Source: Autumnicola psychrophila
GTDB lineage: Bacteria > Bacteroidota > Bacteroidia > Flavobacteriales > Flavobacteriaceae
Length of the DNA stretch: 64,000 bases
Direction: 5' to 3'
NCBI RefSeq assembly: GCF_031846645.1
Contig: NZ_JAVRHN010000008.1
Span: 124,001-188,000, forward strand
The position numbers and the translations under genes were made by a program. The notes under the pieces are model-generated. The model saw only the letters and a list, made by a program, of their open reading frames with translations, had not been told where the DNA came from and did no database searches. Positions 62,287-64,000 of this stretch are shown here, in pieces. Numbering within the stretch: position 1 is the first letter of the stretch; the number at the start of each line of letters is the position of its first letter.

Positions 62287-63231
62287 ATGTTGACAAGAAG
62301 ACATATTCGCGTTAAGGTTATGCAGTCGTTATACGCCTTTAATCAAAGCCAAAATGACAGGCTTGCCACTGAAGAAAAATTTCTAAAGAAAAGTATGGAA
62401 GAGATGTATGATCTTTACCTGCTGCAGCTAAACCTCTTTGCTGAAATAAGAGGCAAGGCAGAAAAATTTCTTGAAAAATCCCAGCAAAAGCACCTGGCTA
62501 CCCAGGAAGATATAGATCCCAACAAAAAATTTCTTGACAATAAGGTTATCCAGATTTTGGATGAGAACGAACATTTGCGTCAGGCTATAGAAGATCATAA
62601 AATTACGCATTGGAAAAGAGATGACGAGTATGTGACGATCGTTTGGGAAGAAATCAAAAAAAGTGAGCTTTATGAGGAATATATGCAAACAAGAAATTCC
62701 TCTTTTAAAGAAGATAAGGATTTTGTAATTGAGATTTTTAAACAAATTATAGCTCCCAACGAAAAACTTTACGAATATCTGGAGGATAAAAAATTAACCT
62801 GGCTTGATGACCTTCCCTTAATTAATACGGCTATTTTAAAAATGCTTCAGAAGCTAAAAGAAACTTCAGGCGATTCACTAAAGCTTACCAAGCTGTTTAA
62901 AAGCCCGGAGGACAAGGAATTTGCTATTGAGTTATTTAGAAAAACATATCTTAACGATGAGGTTCTTTCCGCAGAAATGCTGGGAAAAACACCTAACTGG
63001 GATAAGGATAGAATTGCTGAAGTGGATATGGTTCTTATTAAAATGGCCATCTGTGAATTTATGAAGTTCCCGTCAATTCCGGTTAAAGTAACCATCAATG
63101 AATATCTTGAGATTGCGAAGGAATATAGTACCCCTAAGAGTAGTATTTTTATTAATGGGGTCCTGGATAAATTATCCCGGGAGTATAAAACCGAAGGGAA
63201 ATTAAATAAAATGGGTCGCGGCCTTATGTAG
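62287..63231 (+). CDS. nusB: Transcription antitermination factor NusB, extended form
   Basis: A 314-residue protein, about twice the 140 residues of E. coli NusB. It starts RRHIRVKVMQSLYAFNQS, which is NusB-like, but a long helical insert (about 25-165) precedes the rest of the NusB fold (WLDDLPLINTAILKM, FRKTYLNDEVLSAEMLG, RIAEVDMVLIKMAICEFM, TINEYLEIAKEYSTPKSSIF). This extended form is usual in Bacteroidota. It binds boxA RNA with NusE for rRNA antitermination. DUF1573 and yajC follow, as in other flavobacteria. Confidence 0.93.
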   Translation: MLTRRHIRVKVMQSLYAFNQSQNDRLATEEKFLKKSMEEMYDLYLLQLNLFAEIRGKAEKFLEKSQQKHLATQEDIDPNKKFLDNKVIQILDENEHLRQAIEDHKITHWKRDDEYVTIVWEEIKKSELYEEYMQTRNSSFKEDKDFVIEIFKQIIAPNEKLYEYLEDKKLTWLDDLPLINTAILKMLQKLKETSGDSLKLTKLFKSPEDKEFAIELFRKTYLNDEVLSAEMLGKTPNWDKDRIAEVDMVLIKMAICEFMKFPSIPVKVTINEYLEIAKEYSTPKSSIFINGVLDKLSREYKTEGKLNKMGRGLM

Positions 63232-63281
63232 TAAAGAATTTTTATTAATTTTACCCCTTGAATATTTTAAAATAAATTACG

Positions 63282-63740
63282 ATGAAAAAAGGACTTTTAA
63301 TGATAGCAGCAGTAGGAGCGCTGCTTTTTTCTTCTTGTAAGGATAACAATGCTTCAGACAAAGTGAGAGCAGAAAATGTAGAAACAGCTGCAGAACGTGA
63401 CGCTCAGGAAACCGTGTATCCAGAAATTTCTTTTGAAGAAGAGGAATTTGATTTTGGAACTATCCAAAAAGGGGAAAACGTAGAGCACATTTTTAAATTC
63501 ACTAACACTGGTAGAGCGCCTCTTGTTATTACCAATGCTACAAGTTCTTGTGGTTGTACAGTGCCAGATGCGCCGAAAGAGCCAATTGCACCTGGAGAAA
63601 CTGCTGAGATGACTGTAAAGTACAATGGATCGGGTAATGGACAGGTAACTAAAACCGTTACCGTATCTGCAAATACTGAAAAAGGAAAAGAGCAAGTGAA
63701 AATTAAAGCTTTTGTAGAAGCTGGAGAAACAACTAGCTAG
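63282..63740 (+). CDS. Lipoprotein with DUF1573 domain
   Basis: A 152-residue lipoprotein (lipobox LLFSSCKDN, Cys19). The DUF1573 domain (about 50-140) has EFDFGTIQKGENVEHIFKFT, TSSCGCTVPD and the TKTVTVSANT strand, an Ig-like fold. The conserved cysteine pair SCGCT is present. Its function is unknown; it lies between nusB and yajC, a conserved flavobacterial order. Confidence 0.92.
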   Translation: MKKGLLMIAAVGALLFSSCKDNNASDKVRAENVETAAERDAQETVYPEISFEEEEFDFGTIQKGENVEHIFKFTNTGRAPLVITNATSSCGCTVPDAPKEPIAPGETAEMTVKYNGSGNGQVTKTVTVSANTEKGKEQVKIKAFVEAGETTS

Positions 63741-63751
63741 AAGAAAAGTAT

Positions 63752-64000
63752 ATGGATAATTTAGCGCAGTTTGCCCCTATAATCTTAATGTTCGTTGTGG
63801 TGTATTTCTTTATGATACGACCTCAAATGAAAAAGGCAAAGCAGGAAAAAACCTTTGTCGAAGATCTTAAGAGAGGTGACAGAATTGTTACCAAAAGCGG
63901 GATGCACGGCAAGATTTTAGATTTCAGTGAGAAAAATAATGCAGTAATTATTGAAACCGGGGCAGGGAAAATTACTTTTGATCGTTCTTCCATATCTATG
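63752..64000 (+). CDS. yajC: Preprotein translocase subunit YajC, cut by the window edge
   Basis: The first 83 residues of YajC from ATG 63752 (MDNLAQFAPIILMFVVVYFF) are visible: an N-terminal membrane helix, RPQMKKAKQEKTFVEDLKRG and the cytoplasmic RIVTKSGMHGKI region. The frame is open to the edge. YajC joins SecDF in protein export and can affect membrane insertion. The start is 11 bp after the DUF1573 stop, so they are likely cotranscribed. Confidence 0.93.
   Translation, partial: MDNLAQFAPIILMFVVVYFFMIRPQMKKAKQEKTFVEDLKRGDRIVTKSGMHGKILDFSEKNNAVIIETGAGKITFDRSSISM

Overview
The window reads as chromosomal DNA of a marine-type member of Flavobacteriaceae (phylum Bacteroidota). The evidence is a type B T9SS sorting domain, DUF5686/carboxypeptidase-like, DUF5606, DUF3276 (Pur-alpha-like) and DUF1573 proteins, an extended NusB, a menaquinone pathway, and TAnnTTTG promoter elements with short leaders. 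The exact genus cannot be fixed from the sequence; a Gramella/Salegentibacter/Zunongwangia-type relative is a guess. I saw no rRNA, tRNA, CRISPR array or complete insertion sequence.

Layout. 1-6 kb: M20 amidohydrolase (cut by the left edge) with a DsrE protein, UvrD/PcrA helicase, a DUF2945 Tudor protein, a YciO-type YrdC protein, a gene remnant and an OmpA lipoprotein. 6-14 kb: GT2, an HsdR_N nuclease-fold protein, holA, then a menaquinone block (menA, metal-dependent hydrolase, a broken four-helix-bundle gene, menC, CPBP protease, menE). 14-15 kb: a RES/Xre toxin-antitoxin pair bracketed by inverted copies of a short palindromic repeat. 15-22 kb: M1 aminopeptidase, acyl-CoA carboxylase beta, a small membrane protein, DinB, EttA, DUF1456 protein, Hsp20. 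22-31.5 kb: surface protein, uvrB, a large T9SS type B surface protein, a two-gene ABC exporter and an unrecognised 354-residue protein. 31.5-34 kb: a gene-poor stretch and an asparagine-synthetase-like gene broken by one in-frame stop. 34-39 kb: nucleoid-associated protein, IS1096-passenger-like protein, heme A synthase, CCA-adding/HD protein, TsaC. 39-47 kb: an eight-gene envelope-glycan (probably LPS core) locus whose genes alternate strand. 47-64 kb: housekeeping genes (dapD, ruvX, def, DUF5606, DUF5686, smpB, pheT, csaA, DUF3276, ABC exporter, nusB, DUF1573, yajC cut by the right edge) and small lipoproteins.

Genes that work together: menA, menC and menE make menaquinone. The GT4, GT2-like, CDP-glycerol-transferase-like, InaA-type kinase and GT9 genes probably build and decorate the LPS core. 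The Xre antitoxin and RES toxin form one overlapping operon.

The main structure not explained by genes is a dispersed intergenic repeat with core AAAATGGCAATTWTCGRC, in at least ten copies. Two loci carry tandem pairs spaced about 100 bp, each set in a CT-rich context. Two copies flank the toxin-antitoxin module in opposite orientation, and one overlaps a glycosyltransferase stop codon. Other notable points are three genes broken by single lesions (both four-helix-bundle genes and the asparagine-synthetase-like gene), a heptamer tandem repeat, and two different YrdC/YciO paralogues.
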